Source: a virus
IMG/VR virus record: IMGVR_UViG_3300017760_000001
Coordinates: 62,001 to 126,000 of that record
Direction: 5' to 3' (one strand)
DNA length: 64,000 nucleotides
Positions 51,851 through 59,796 of the stretch are shown here, piece after piece. The translations under genes were made by a program, and so were the position numbers. Positions within the stretch are counted from its first letter, which is position 1. Each line of letters starts with the position of its first letter. A model generated the notes under the pieces. The model had not been told where the DNA came from, ran no database searches, and saw only the letters and a list, made by a program, of their open reading frames with translations.

Positions 51851-52723
51851 CTAACCCCAAGTAATATTTTTAGGAACGTATGAGGATATCTTTGCTTTGA
51901 TATCCTTTTCCATTTTGGCGACTGGTGTTGGTGGTTTACCAGATCGTTTTGCGTAGAAGTACTGTGCATCTTTCAAGAACGAACCACCCTTTCCAGATAC
52001 TTTAAGATCAGCATCGACACCGACCTTGTTGAATGCGAATACGATATCCCCATCCATATATCTCTTCAGAGTCTTACCCATGTTAACGATGTCCGCCATA
52101 GTCTGTGATGCACCACGGTGAGTGTTAACTAGGATCTCTGCTGGTACTGTACGACTACGAGTAAGGTTCTGTGCCTTAGCGACTTCGATATCGTTCACTA
52201 CCCATACGATGTGAATGTTCTTCTTGTCATAACCTACGTCAGTCAACATACGAGTTAGATTGTTTAACTTCTGTAGATCTTTCAGAGTTGTATCAAAAAC
52301 AAGATTGGGTTTACGATCAGGGGCGGCCGCAAGAACACCACGCATCAATACTTTCTTTTGACGAGAGTCCAGAGAAAGAACATTGGCAATGATGTCGTGT
52401 AACTTACCAACGTTCTCTGGATTCTTTAGATCGGATGCGATTTTTTCGATATCCATCCCAGTCTCCGCCTTGACTCGTTTGCGAATCAGTTTAGACTTTG
52501 AGGCGGCAGTCTTGAGTTCGTCAACATCTAAGACTTTACCCTCAAGACCAACTAGGTTAGATAGGACGAATCCTTTACCTGAACCAGCACCCCCTGCCAT
52601 GATAACAACGTTACCAAATTTAGGGTAGGCTTTACCTCCGAACGTAATGAGTTTCTCTAATAGAATCTCACTATACTGTTGGAGTTCTTGTTCTTCGGAT
52701 AAGTGCTGGCTGAATGTTTTCAT
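51851..52723 (-). CDS. P-loop kinase-like protein with possible capsid-targeting N terminus
   Basis: 290 residues. VVIMAGGAGSGKGFVLSNL holds a Walker A (G44-x-x-G47-S-G-K50-G) and KVLDVDELK follows, as in small-molecule or zeta-type kinases; NLVFDTTLKDLQKLNNL and an Arg-rich RSRTVPAEIL are further nucleotide-kinase features. The substrate is unknown. The first residues (MKTFSQHLSEEQ) closely resemble the capsid-targeting leader of T4 internal proteins (MKTYQEFIAEA), which gp21 protease cleaves after a Leu/Ile-x-(x)-Glu site; L8-S9-E10 would serve. It is the only gene of the left-going cluster with a late promoter, set directly before the ATG. It may therefore be packaged and injected. This is a hypothesis. 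Confidence 0.6.
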   Translation of the reverse strand: MKTFSQHLSEEQELQQYSEILLEKLITFGGKAYPKFGNVVIMAGGAGSGKGFVLSNLVGLEGKVLDVDELKTAASKSKLIRKRVKAETGMDIEKIASDLKNPENVGKLHDIIANVLSLDSRQKKVLMRGVLAAAPDRKPNLVFDTTLKDLQKLNNLTRMLTDVGYDKKNIHIVWVVNDIEVAKAQNLTRSRTVPAEILVNTHRGASQTMADIVNMGKTLKRYMDGDIVFAFNKVGVDADLKVSGKGGSFLKDAQYFYAKRSGKPPTPVAKMEKDIKAKISSYVPKNITWG

Positions 52724-52729
52724 ATAAGT

Positions 52730-52737
52730 TATTTATA
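52730..52737 (-). promoter_or_regulatory. Late promoter abutting the kinase start codon
   Basis: Perfect TATAAATA ending 6 nt before the ATG at 52723; it overlaps the stop of the small membrane gene upstream. A transcript would have at most about one base of leader. Confidence 0.65.
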
Positions 52738-52876
52738 CAAAAAAACATCCCAAGGCAAAGAGTAATAATAAAATAATTACATTTGGACGAAAGTCCCAAA
52801 CTGCAACGAAATCGTCTGCGGTGTATCTGATAAACTCAATTATATTTTCTTGTAATTTATTCCAAAGATCTTTCAC
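52733..52876 (-). CDS. Small membrane protein (47 aa, GTG start)
   Basis: Reads VKDLWNKLQENIIEFIRYTA (GTG start), then ADDFVAVWDFRPN and a C-terminal hydrophobic helix (VIILLLLFALGCFFV). AAGGA lies 8 nt before the GTG. One membrane span at the C terminus is predicted. It follows the previous stop by one base. Function unknown. Confidence 0.5.
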   Translation of the reverse strand: MKDLWNKLQENIIEFIRYTADDFVAVWDFRPNVIILLLLFALGCFFV

Positions 52877-52877
52877 T

Positions 52878-53492
52878 TCACATTTCCTTTTTTGATTTAA
52901 CTATAACTTCAACGTTTTCTGGTAATTTTATCTTTGCTTTATCATGACTATGATACAAGTAGAACTTAACATTAGAGTATTCTTTAAACAACTCAGGCCA
53001 TATAGGTCTCCAATTGTTTGCGATTCTGAATGTGTTGTTCTTAGATCGATCACTTTCAAGAATTAAATCTGTCGCACTTCTAAGATTCAAATCAAAGATA
53101 GAATCAAACCCATAGATGTGAACTTCAGTCGCTTTCATCTTACCACAAGCATAGTCAACTGCCATGTGACCACAACTGAAGTTCGTTGCATTGATTGCAT
53201 ACTCAGGGACTCTTTGCCAGAATCCCCGAATGTTCTGCGAGTATTTTAGGTAAAAGTTCGGTTGCATCTCCATCCACTTACGAGGACGAGTACCTAGAAC
53301 CCAATCATACATGTCAAGTCTAAACTGACCTTCGGTCAATGCAGCCATCATCTTGAAGTCAACCATGCAAGATGCATGTACTTCGTTAGACGGTATCTCA
53401 AATGGTGGCATGTTACAAATTAGTAACTTACCATCAGTTCCTCTTTTATAGAGAAAACTGTGATCACCATTACCTAAAACATTTACTCTCAT
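52878..53492 (-). CDS. Putative glycosyltransferase (sialyltransferase-like start)
   Basis: 204 residues. The start (MRVNVLGNGDHSFLYKRG) followed by LLICNMPPFEI and HASCMVDFKMMAAL recalls the GxGxS nucleotide-binding beginning of GT42-type sialyltransferases and DUF115 proteins, where an "N/C-x-P/N" strand follows. A later KATEVHIYGFDSIFDLNL fits the "hIYGFD" acceptor loop of these enzymes. Catalytic residues cannot be placed with certainty. It belongs to the sugar cluster by position. Confidence 0.4.
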   Translation of the reverse strand: MRVNVLGNGDHSFLYKRGTDGKLLICNMPPFEIPSNEVHASCMVDFKMMAALTEGQFRLDMYDWVLGTRPRKWMEMQPNFYLKYSQNIRGFWQRVPEYAINATNFSCGHMAVDYACGKMKATEVHIYGFDSIFDLNLRSATDLILESDRSKNNTFRIANNWRPIWPELFKEYSNVKFYLYHSHDKAKIKLPENVEVIVKSKKEM

Positions 53493-53609
53493 TTATTTTC
53501 CGAACCAATCATCAATCAAGTTTTTACCATAGTACATTATACCAATCCAGATCGAGAAAAGCAAGCCGTCAAAGTAAGATAATTCATTCCAAATAGATAA
53601 AGGTTCCAT
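53493..53609 (-). CDS. Small membrane protein (38 aa)
   Basis: Reads MEPLSIWNELSYFDGLLF then SIWIGIMYYGKNLIDDWFGK. One short hydrophobic span. TAATG couples it to the nuclease stop, and its own TAA touches the next ATG with no gap. The case for translation rests on this packing. Confidence 0.4.
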   Translation of the reverse strand: MEPLSIWNELSYFDGLLFSIWIGIMYYGKNLIDDWFGK

Positions 53610-53974
53610 TATCGTTTACCACCGAAGTATTCTTTAGCGTGACCTTCATTGATCAACATTTGATTTACATTATAAGTACCGTGTTCTTTGTCTACCACGA
53701 TCTCACCAAGGATACGACCATACTTACCTTTCGCATCATATGTTTTAGTTACAAGAGTAATTACCGATCCAGCGGGCGCCATCTCGTTGACGTACGCTTT
53801 CGCTGCGAGTCCTCTCGCCTTTTCTTCAAGGTCTCTGGTACGAGATTCTGGAGTATTGACCCCATATAACCGAACACGTTGTTTAGTAAGGACAACATCA
53901 AAACCAAGATCAATGTTAACATCCACAGTGTCACCATCCACCCAGCGATCAACCGTTGCTTTATATTCATACAT
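53609..53974 (-). CDS. Thermonuclease-like (SNase) protein
   Basis: 121 residues with the staphylococcal nuclease fold. VDGDTVDVNIDLGFDV holds the Ca-binding Asp residues; R35 in VRLYGVNTPE, E43 in the same motif and R87 in GKYGRILGEI are the catalytic trio, in the same numbering as mature staphylococcal nuclease. The C terminus (LINEGHAKEYFGGKR) is also typical. It has no visible signal peptide, so it is intracellular or acts at lysis; it may degrade host DNA or RNA. It overlaps the glycosyltransferase upstream by 8 bases. Confidence 0.85.
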   Translation of the reverse strand: MYEYKATVDRWVDGDTVDVNIDLGFDVVLTKQRVRLYGVNTPESRTRDLEEKARGLAAKAYVNEMAPAGSVITLVTKTYDAKGKYGRILGEIVVDKEHGTYNVNQMLINEGHAKEYFGGKR

Positions 53975-54632
53975 TCTTTATCTTCCTCTTTATAGTTTCT
54001 TTTCCCTTCTGCCCAGTATGATGAATCACACACGGTCTTTTAGAAGCGATGTTATCTATGTAGTCTAATCGTAACGTATTGTATTTGTTTGGTATACTAC
54101 GTATGATAGACATTCTTTTTATTTCGTCTCCACCAATCATGGCATAGAGTGTTTCTTGATCTCCTCGTATTGGTCTAAACGTACACTCTCTATCCCAATC
54201 TTTAAGTATGTTTGGACTACCTTCAAAGACAACCACACCACTATTGTGCCAGATACCCATATCACCACGTCTATTAGTCCACGGTCTGTCTTCGACCATA
54301 CCTAATTTATTTGGTTCTGTCCAGTTGAATACTGTTTCGATATCAGGACACACAACTTCACAATCGGTATCTAACCAACATACTTTATCGTAACCCATCT
54401 TAGATGCTTCCAACATTGCAGCTGGTTTCTTGAACCAGTTCTCTGCCTTGGAGTTCAGATCGAAGTAATGTACATCATCGACATGTTGAAGAGAGTCCAA
54501 CATGTCTTGAGACATACCAAAGTTAGCAACCAACAAAGTCGTGTCTGTGTGTTGACGTAGATTAGTAATAAACCAAGGTAGTTGCCACTCAGTCTTGTCA
54601 TCACAACCTGTGAGGAATGTTTTAGATATCAA
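53967..54632 (-). CDS. GT-A glycosyltransferase (GT8-like)
   Basis: 221 residues. The nucleotide-sugar site is WLDTDCEVVCPDIETVF with the D-x-D motif; WHNSGVVVFEGSPNILKDWD follows as in GT8-like enzymes, and the C terminus has VIHHTGQKGK, a plausible metal-binding H-x(n) end. Donor and acceptor unknown. It overlaps the GT25-like gene upstream by 11 bases. Confidence 0.7.
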   Translation of the reverse strand: MISKTFLTGCDDKTEWQLPWFITNLRQHTDTTLLVANFGMSQDMLDSLQHVDDVHYFDLNSKAENWFKKPAAMLEASKMGYDKVCWLDTDCEVVCPDIETVFNWTEPNKLGMVEDRPWTNRRGDMGIWHNSGVVVFEGSPNILKDWDRECTFRPIRGDQETLYAMIGGDEIKRMSIIRSIPNKYNTLRLDYIDNIASKRPCVIHHTGQKGKETIKRKIKNV

Positions 54633-55263
54633 TGACTTCTACCTTTTGGTGTTTTGCCTTTGTCCCAAGTTCTGCCTGAATAGTAGTAAACGATTCGTCT
54701 ACTTTAGTTGTCCAAGGATAGTACTCTTGTAACCAAGGGAAATAATCTAGATTTAAAAATAAGTCTGTTGTTCTGGGAAATCCGTTCTTTGCTTCGTTCA
54801 CAAGTTTCTTCGCACCTTTAGGTGTAACCATGTACGCATGTGCGCCAGGGAAGTAACGTTTACTTGTGAGAGGATTTACACCAAACATACTCGGTGTATT
54901 GAATTTACCGTAAGACGGATGACCAATGTTCATTACATACTTGAAAGGAACTGTAGGAACCTTGTCGTGTAGTACTGCATCGTGTTCGAATATTACGAAC
55001 GTCTCGTTCATCTGAATACACTTCTTCCACAAACTGTAGTGAGAGAAGAATGCAGCTGCACAATTCATTGTACGACTATACTTCTCGTCAATGTCTCGGA
55101 AGTTTAATCCTTCGTTCTCAAAGAGTCTCATCGGATTATCTTTGGGGGTGATCGCATCGAACATACGTATGGCACACCCGACTTTTTTACCAGACTCGAT
55201 ACACTTCTCTGCGGACTCAACAGATCTGGGATTATCTTTAATTGTTATGACAAATGATTTCAT
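54622..55263 (-). CDS. GT25-family glycosyltransferase
   Basis: 213 residues. MKSFVITIKDNPRSVESAEK begins as in GT25 LPS galactosyltransferases; CAAAFFSHYSLWKKCIQMNE then FVIFEHDAVLHDK is the core "SH..lw..i......viFEDDa" motif, with E-H-D as the metal site; AHAYMVTPKGAKKLV follows. It probably adds a hexose to a surface glycan. It overlaps its neighbour by 4 bases. Confidence 0.75.
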   Translation of the reverse strand: MKSFVITIKDNPRSVESAEKCIESGKKVGCAIRMFDAITPKDNPMRLFENEGLNFRDIDEKYSRTMNCAAAFFSHYSLWKKCIQMNETFVIFEHDAVLHDKVPTVPFKYVMNIGHPSYGKFNTPSMFGVNPLTSKRYFPGAHAYMVTPKGAKKLVNEAKNGFPRTTDLFLNLDYFPWLQEYYPWTTKVDESFTTIQAELGTKAKHQKVEVIDI

Positions 55264-55973
55264 GATGTAGTACTTGATTCCACTCCTTGGACTCTAGTGT
55301 AGTAAGGATATACGACACGAAGAGACAAAAAGTTAGCAGTACATAAGAATGCATCATTGGGCCACATACCGACTTCTTTAATCTTATTCAAGAACTCTTT
55401 TGCCATGTGTGGTTCTACCCAGTATGCGGAACCTCCTGCCATACCTTGTGCGATATTCGGTTCATCTAGTTCATTGACAAGAGGAACAAATTTGACAGAA
55501 TCACTCTTAGAAACTTCTTTATGAAAGAGTTGCGCTCTCCGTGTTGCGCCACGAGGATCACATAGACCAACACAACTTAGACCCTTACGCATACCAGTAA
55601 ACTTACGTGTGACTAATGCATCACTCTCAAAGATAACTGCGGCCTGATCATTCATGATAATCTGTTCCCACGCTCTCATATGAGACACCGCACAAGCAAT
55701 AACCTTTAACTGGTTCTGCGCTCGGTAAACGTGTTTGTAGATCCCTGTCTGAAGATCAATACCTTCTTCGTCAGGAGTCACAGGCCAGTTCCATCTCCAG
55801 TCTCTATGATCAAAACAGATCATATCCTTTAGATCTTGTTCCATCGTCTCTGGTGTAGATGCACGGAGTATCTCTGGTTTCAATTCACTTTCAGTGTCCT
55901 TGATACTCTTCAACAGACGTTTGACCGCATCCTGTTGTTGACCATCAACATTAATAATATAAGAATCACTCAC
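55260..55973 (-). CDS. GT25-like glycosyltransferase
   Basis: 237 residues. CAVSHMRAWEQIIMNDQAAV then IFESDALVTRKF gives the same core motif as the previous gene with E-S-D; GSAYWVEPHMAKEFLNK is the acceptor-side block. The N terminus (SDSYIINVDGQQQDAVKRLL) is more diverged. It overlaps the methyltransferase by 4 bases, so both sit in one transcript. Confidence 0.65.
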   Translation of the reverse strand: MSDSYIINVDGQQQDAVKRLLKSIKDTESELKPEILRASTPETMEQDLKDMICFDHRDWRWNWPVTPDEEGIDLQTGIYKHVYRAQNQLKVIACAVSHMRAWEQIIMNDQAAVIFESDALVTRKFTGMRKGLSCVGLCDPRGATRRAQLFHKEVSKSDSVKFVPLVNELDEPNIAQGMAGGSAYWVEPHMAKEFLNKIKEVGMWPNDAFLCTANFLSLRVVYPYYTRVQGVESSTTS

Positions 55974-56527
55974 CGTTTAATATACCATTGGTTATTTGCG
56001 AATTTATGTAGTTTGAGGTTGCGTTCCTTCACGAACTGATCAACTGCACTCACTACGCCTGGTTTATTTGGATAGTCGTCCCCAAACATGGTTCCACCTT
56101 TTTTTATGATGTCCCAACAATGCACTAAATCATTGTAACACCCTTCATGATTATGTAGACCATCGACATATACCCAATCGAAATCCGTCTTGGTATTCCA
56201 ATCAAAGAACTCTTGTGATGTCATTCTTTTAACCGTGATGCCTTTTTGTTTTCTAAACCGTTTACATACAAATGCATGTACATCGTCATAGTATGGTTCA
56301 AAATCTTCTATTTTATCTGCGCCTACAAGATCTTTATATCTTTCAAATAATCGATTGGGATCTTCGTTACCTTTTATCGACCAAGGATCGACAGCAATGA
56401 TTGTTTCTGCGTTCTTTATAAACTTTTCGGTCGTATCACCTCTCCACACGCCTAACTCAACACCGTGACTTCCCTTTGGTATTTTTTTGGCGGTTTCGGT
56501 ACTACCTTTATTAAATCCATACATCAT
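55970..56527 (-). CDS. Class I SAM-dependent methyltransferase
   Basis: 185 residues. KGSHGVELGVWRGDTTEKF is motif I (E-x-G-x-x-x-G), ETIIAVDPWS carries the acidic residue after beta 2, and FDWVYVDGLHNHEGCYNDLV with IIKKGGTMFGDDY are the later core motifs of the Methyltransf_24 group found in surface-polysaccharide clusters. It probably methylates a sugar. Overlaps of 4 bases on both sides tie it to two GT25-like genes. Confidence 0.75.
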   Translation of the reverse strand: MMYGFNKGSTETAKKIPKGSHGVELGVWRGDTTEKFIKNAETIIAVDPWSIKGNEDPNRLFERYKDLVGADKIEDFEPYYDDVHAFVCKRFRKQKGITVKRMTSQEFFDWNTKTDFDWVYVDGLHNHEGCYNDLVHCWDIIKKGGTMFGDDYPNKPGVVSAVDQFVKERNLKLHKFANNQWYIKR

Positions 56528-57234
56528 AACTTATGACTCAAATTTGGGTTAATTTTTTGGAATTTTATTGGACTTGGATATATGTATTGCATTGGTATCA
56601 CACGATTATTGAAGGTAAAGTCCCCTTGTTCTATCCCATACTTCTCCACTTTATCCAACAACATCTTAGCGCCCTTAACTGTCAATATATAACCACTTAA
56701 TCCAGGCGTGATACTCTGACCTTTCCAGTCATTCTCTTTATTGTATCGCAAAGGATAGTTCGAAGGAAAATCTTGAATCCCTAACCCATGACTATGACTT
56801 TTATACCAATCAACTAAGTGCGGATAATTGGCTAGAACATTTGGTTTTTTAAATGCCCCATCTATGTTTAGAAAACAAAAATACTCAACCCCAGTGTCTT
56901 TTGGTGGAGGCGATGTGACCACAACATCATGTTCTAAGAAAATCATAGATTCATTTTTCTCTATAACATCCTGTGCGAACTTGAGATTATTGAATAAACA
57001 AGACTTTTTGGTTCGATACTTTCTCTTCTCTTCTGGGTTCTTATGATTCTTCATACTCGCCAGTCTACCATTAGGAAGATCTTTCCAAGGAAACTCATCT
57101 TCATCTAAAGTATTAGGAGTTACCCCCTCCACGACTTCGTAGTCCCATTCATACTTAACTAACGAGTCTACGGTCTTCCGCATACACGCTTCAGAAAGTT
57201 CGTGACCTTTGACGTAGATGACTCTTGCTTTCAT
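56524..57234 (-). CDS. GT25-like glycosyltransferase
   Basis: 236 residues. SCLFNNLKFAQDVIEKNESM then IFLEHDVVVTSPP has the E-H-D core; SGYILTVKGAKMLLDKVEKY is the acceptor block. It is the third member of this family in the cluster. It overlaps the GroES-like gene by one base. Confidence 0.65.
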   Translation of the reverse strand: MKARVIYVKGHELSEACMRKTVDSLVKYEWDYEVVEGVTPNTLDEDEFPWKDLPNGRLASMKNHKNPEEKRKYRTKKSCLFNNLKFAQDVIEKNESMIFLEHDVVVTSPPPKDTGVEYFCFLNIDGAFKKPNVLANYPHLVDWYKSHSHGLGIQDFPSNYPLRYNKENDWKGQSITPGLSGYILTVKGAKMLLDKVEKYGIEQGDFTFNNRVIPMQYIYPSPIKFQKINPNLSHKL

Positions 57235-57497
57235 TATGCAATCAACTTGACATGTTCTACATCAACAACCGCACACTTTAAACCATCTAACTCAACCGCC
57301 ATTGCCTTTGACCAGTCTAGATAGATCTTATCCTTTGGTGCCAACGCAGCTGCAATGACTTCCTCACCATCACCTGTTGCGATAACTATTGCTGGTTTAG
57401 TTCCAGTCGCAATATCACCCGACAAGATAATACCACCAGAGGTAGTCTCGTCTGCTTTGTGTTCACTCACTAATACATTATTACCTAATACTCTCAT
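57234..57497 (-). CDS. GroES-like co-chaperonin (gp31 role)
   Basis: 87 residues. MRVLGNNVLVSEHKADETTSG then GGIILSGDIATGTKPAIVIA and LKCAVVDVEHVKLIA give the Cpn10 beta-barrel with a mobile loop containing the hydrophobic GGIIL segment that contacts GroEL. T4 supplies gp31 as a dedicated GroES replacement needed to fold the capsid protein; this is a sequence-recognisable GroES, shorter than the 97-residue bacterial form. It lies in the middle of the sugar cluster, unlike T4. Confidence 0.85.
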   Translation of the reverse strand: MRVLGNNVLVSEHKADETTSGGIILSGDIATGTKPAIVIATGDGEEVIAAALAPKDKIYLDWSKAMAVELDGLKCAVVDVEHVKLIA

Positions 57498-57505
57498 ACC
57501 ATCCT

Positions 57506-58213
57506 CTAATTTTTATCTGTGTAACGAACGTAGTAAACCATACTATGATCATATGCGCCGTCAAACGGCATACCTTTACAGAACGCTTTCCATCGTCCTC
57601 TCCATCCATCTTTGACTCTTTGCCAGTATGTCATCTTACGGATATTACCGTAGTAGTTGATATACACAAGTTCTCCATGATGTTTGTAACCCATCAGTAC
57701 CAACGGAACACTAGTCACGATGTCATTGTTATTTACACATCTCGTATGTGGTACTTTTAGGTTCTTAACAAAAGAACATGTTCCCACACGTGGACTACCG
57801 AATGTATACAGATGTTTTGTCTGTGATAATCGTGAAGCGCAGATTGTTGCCATTGCACCACCTAACGAATGTCCACAGATATACAGATCTAACTTACTGT
57901 ACTTGTTGACGTATTGTAACACATCTTCCCACACCTTGTCAAGCTCTGTTTTAAATCCAGAGTGTACCCAACCGTCAGTCTCACTCCGTGATGGCCATGC
58001 CTTCAGATCAGCAAGAATGTCGGATATCTCTGATGGTTCAGTACCACGGAAACAGACCGCCATACTCTCCTTGTTGCGTACCAGATGAACTTGTGCGCCA
58101 TCTATGTCAACGAGTTTGTGTGACGTGAATCCGAGTTTCTTAAACCCTTTCTTTGCTTCTTTACTATCAAGATACGCAAGTTGCGCCATCTTTGCTGATT
58201 TACCGATGTTCAT
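57506..58213 (-). CDS. Class 3 lipase (alpha/beta hydrolase)
   Basis: 235 residues from the ATG at 58213 (GAGG 8 nt upstream; the longer reading begins inside the next gene). KLDLYICGHSLGGAMATICA is the nucleophile elbow G-H-S116-L-G; D164 in VNNNDIVTSVP and H223 in AYDHSMVYY complete the triad; GTEP near residue 57 is the oxyanion part typical of Lipase_3. No signal peptide is visible. It probably acts on host membrane lipids, perhaps at lysis or in surface change; the substrate is unknown. Confidence 0.85.
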   Translation of the reverse strand: MNIGKSAKMAQLAYLDSKEAKKGFKKLGFTSHKLVDIDGAQVHLVRNKESMAVCFRGTEPSEISDILADLKAWPSRSETDGWVHSGFKTELDKVWEDVLQYVNKYSKLDLYICGHSLGGAMATICASRLSQTKHLYTFGSPRVGTCSFVKNLKVPHTRCVNNNDIVTSVPLVLMGYKHHGELVYINYYGNIRKMTYWQRVKDGWRGRWKAFCKGMPFDGAYDHSMVYYVRYTDKN

Positions 58214-58991
58214 TATTTTTCCTCTTTTCTTTATAGTTCCTATATAATCCCGCTCCGTTCTCATACGATCTACTTTTAACGTCATATGGTTTAACTAAAA
58301 CTTGATGCCATCCAAACTCTGAAGGTAGAAGTTGTTTATCTTTATGTAGTCTATAAACTAACTGTGGATCGAAATGATTTTTATGGTGAATTATTAATTG
58401 ATCAGATATAATTTCTTCTTTTTGATTTTCACGGATCTGATGTAATTTTTTAAAAAAATGTGGGTAAGATCTGTTAGTTGGTGCGCCAAACCCAATAGGG
58501 CCCGTAGTACATAACTTTAAAAAATGATTAAAATCTACACCTTCTTGGACACATATATCCCATCGTGTCCGAATAAAACGGTCATACCCTTTATTTAATT
58601 TTTGAACTTTCTCATAAAGGTCAGCATAACCTAATATTTGTTTTGTGCTTGAAAAATGTTTTTGTAGTTTTTTCCGATGATCGTCACTCACCTGTATTTT
58701 TCCACTACCATCATCTTTACGATAACCAGCATCATAATCTATGAACTGTTGACGCCAGCTCTTATACTTAATATTTGAAGGTGGATCAGGATCTAACATC
58801 GCATTATAGTGAATAATCGGTTCGGGGCATGATTCAACATTCAAATAATCAGGAACTAGATATTTATATTCGTCCCAAGTGTGAAGATAAAGATCTATAT
58901 CTGGAAACGCTTCTAATAGTTCATTAAGAACAACGTGGATCTTGACACACTGTGGTCGGTAAACGCCATTAATCAATATTGCGGTTTTCAT
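58200..58991 (-). CDS. Glycosyltransferase-like protein, tandem family copy 1
   Basis: 263 residues, starting MKTAILINGVYRPQCVKI. One of four adjacent homologues sharing this start, a "FPDIDLYLHTWDE" segment, RFIRTRWDICVQ (R-x-R-W-D) near the middle and QLIIHHKNHFDPQLVYRLHK near the end. The R-x-R-(W/F)-D motif in the place of a D-x-D suggests a nucleotide-sugar enzyme, but I know no named family for it. It is closest to the next copy, with which long stretches are identical (KDKQLLP; GYADLYEKV; KLNKGYDRFIRTRWD). It overlaps the lipase by 14 bases. Confidence 0.55.
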   Translation of the reverse strand: MKTAILINGVYRPQCVKIHVVLNELLEAFPDIDLYLHTWDEYKYLVPDYLNVESCPEPIIHYNAMLDPDPPSNIKYKSWRQQFIDYDAGYRKDDGSGKIQVSDDHRKKLQKHFSSTKQILGYADLYEKVQKLNKGYDRFIRTRWDICVQEGVDFNHFLKLCTTGPIGFGAPTNRSYPHFFKKLHQIRENQKEEIISDQLIIHHKNHFDPQLVYRLHKDKQLLPSEFGWHQVLVKPYDVKSRSYENGAGLYRNYKEKRKNNEHR

Positions 58992-59796
58992 GACCCTTCC
59001 TTTGCATTTTTATAAATTCTCTTTGTCCAAGATTTTGAAATATTCCCGCTCCGCCAAAATACATTTTAGGGTTATTTTTATATGCTTTAATCATAACTTG
59101 ATACCATCCCCATTCAACAGGCAGAAGTTGTTTATCTTTATGTAGTCTATAAACTAACTGTGGATCAAAATGATCTTCATGATGAATTATTAATTGATCA
59201 ACAAAAAATTCGTGAAAATGTTTATCTTTTGTAAGATCCCTTAGAGATTTAAAAAAATGTGGGTAAGATCTGTTAGCTGGTACGGCAAACCCAATAGGGC
59301 CCATCTCACACCGCCTTAGAAAAGTAGTAAAATCTGCACTTTCTTGAATACATACATCCCATCGTGTCCGAATAAAACGATCGTATCCTTTATTTAATTT
59401 TCTCACTTTCTCATAAAGGTCAGCATAACCTAATATTTGTTTTGTACCAGAATATCGATACTTCGCAAAATTTTTCAATCTTCTTGTTGAAATATTTACT
59501 TTTCCACTACCATCATCTTTACGATAACCATCTTCGTAATACTTTATCTGTTGACGCCAATGATTATACCTTTCATTAGAGATATCTACATCAGGGTCTA
59601 CCATTGCATCATAATCAATAATTGGTTCGGGACATGATTTAACATTCAAATAACGAGGGACAAGATGTTTATGTTCGTCCCAAGTGTGAAAATACACATC
59701 AATGTCTGGAAATTTTTCTAGTATTTGGTTAAGGACAAAATGAATCTTCACATATTCTGGCCGATAGACGCCATTAATCAATATTGCGGTTTTCAT
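58969..59796 (-). CDS. Glycosyltransferase-like protein, tandem family copy 2
   Basis: 275 residues from the ATG at 59796, chosen because MKTAILINGVYRPEYVKI then lines up with copy 1 and a longer start would run into copy 3. The same motifs are present (DVYFHTWDEHKHLVPRYLN; RFIRTRWDVCIQE; HEDHFDPQLVYRLHKDKQLL). It is a recent duplicate of copy 1 by eye. It overlaps copy 3 by 4 bases and copy 1 by 23. Confidence 0.55.
   Translation of the reverse strand: MKTAILINGVYRPEYVKIHFVLNQILEKFPDIDVYFHTWDEHKHLVPRYLNVKSCPEPIIDYDAMVDPDVDISNERYNHWRQQIKYYEDGYRKDDGSGKVNISTRRLKNFAKYRYSGTKQILGYADLYEKVRKLNKGYDRFIRTRWDVCIQESADFTTFLRRCEMGPIGFAVPANRSYPHFFKSLRDLTKDKHFHEFFVDQLIIHHEDHFDPQLVYRLHKDKQLLPVEWGWYQVMIKAYKNNPKMYFGGAGIFQNLGQREFIKMQRKGHENRNID

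Noticed and set aside
57915-57945. TTGACA-like sequence inside the lipase gene
   Set aside because: It is coding sequence with no -10 box at the right distance.
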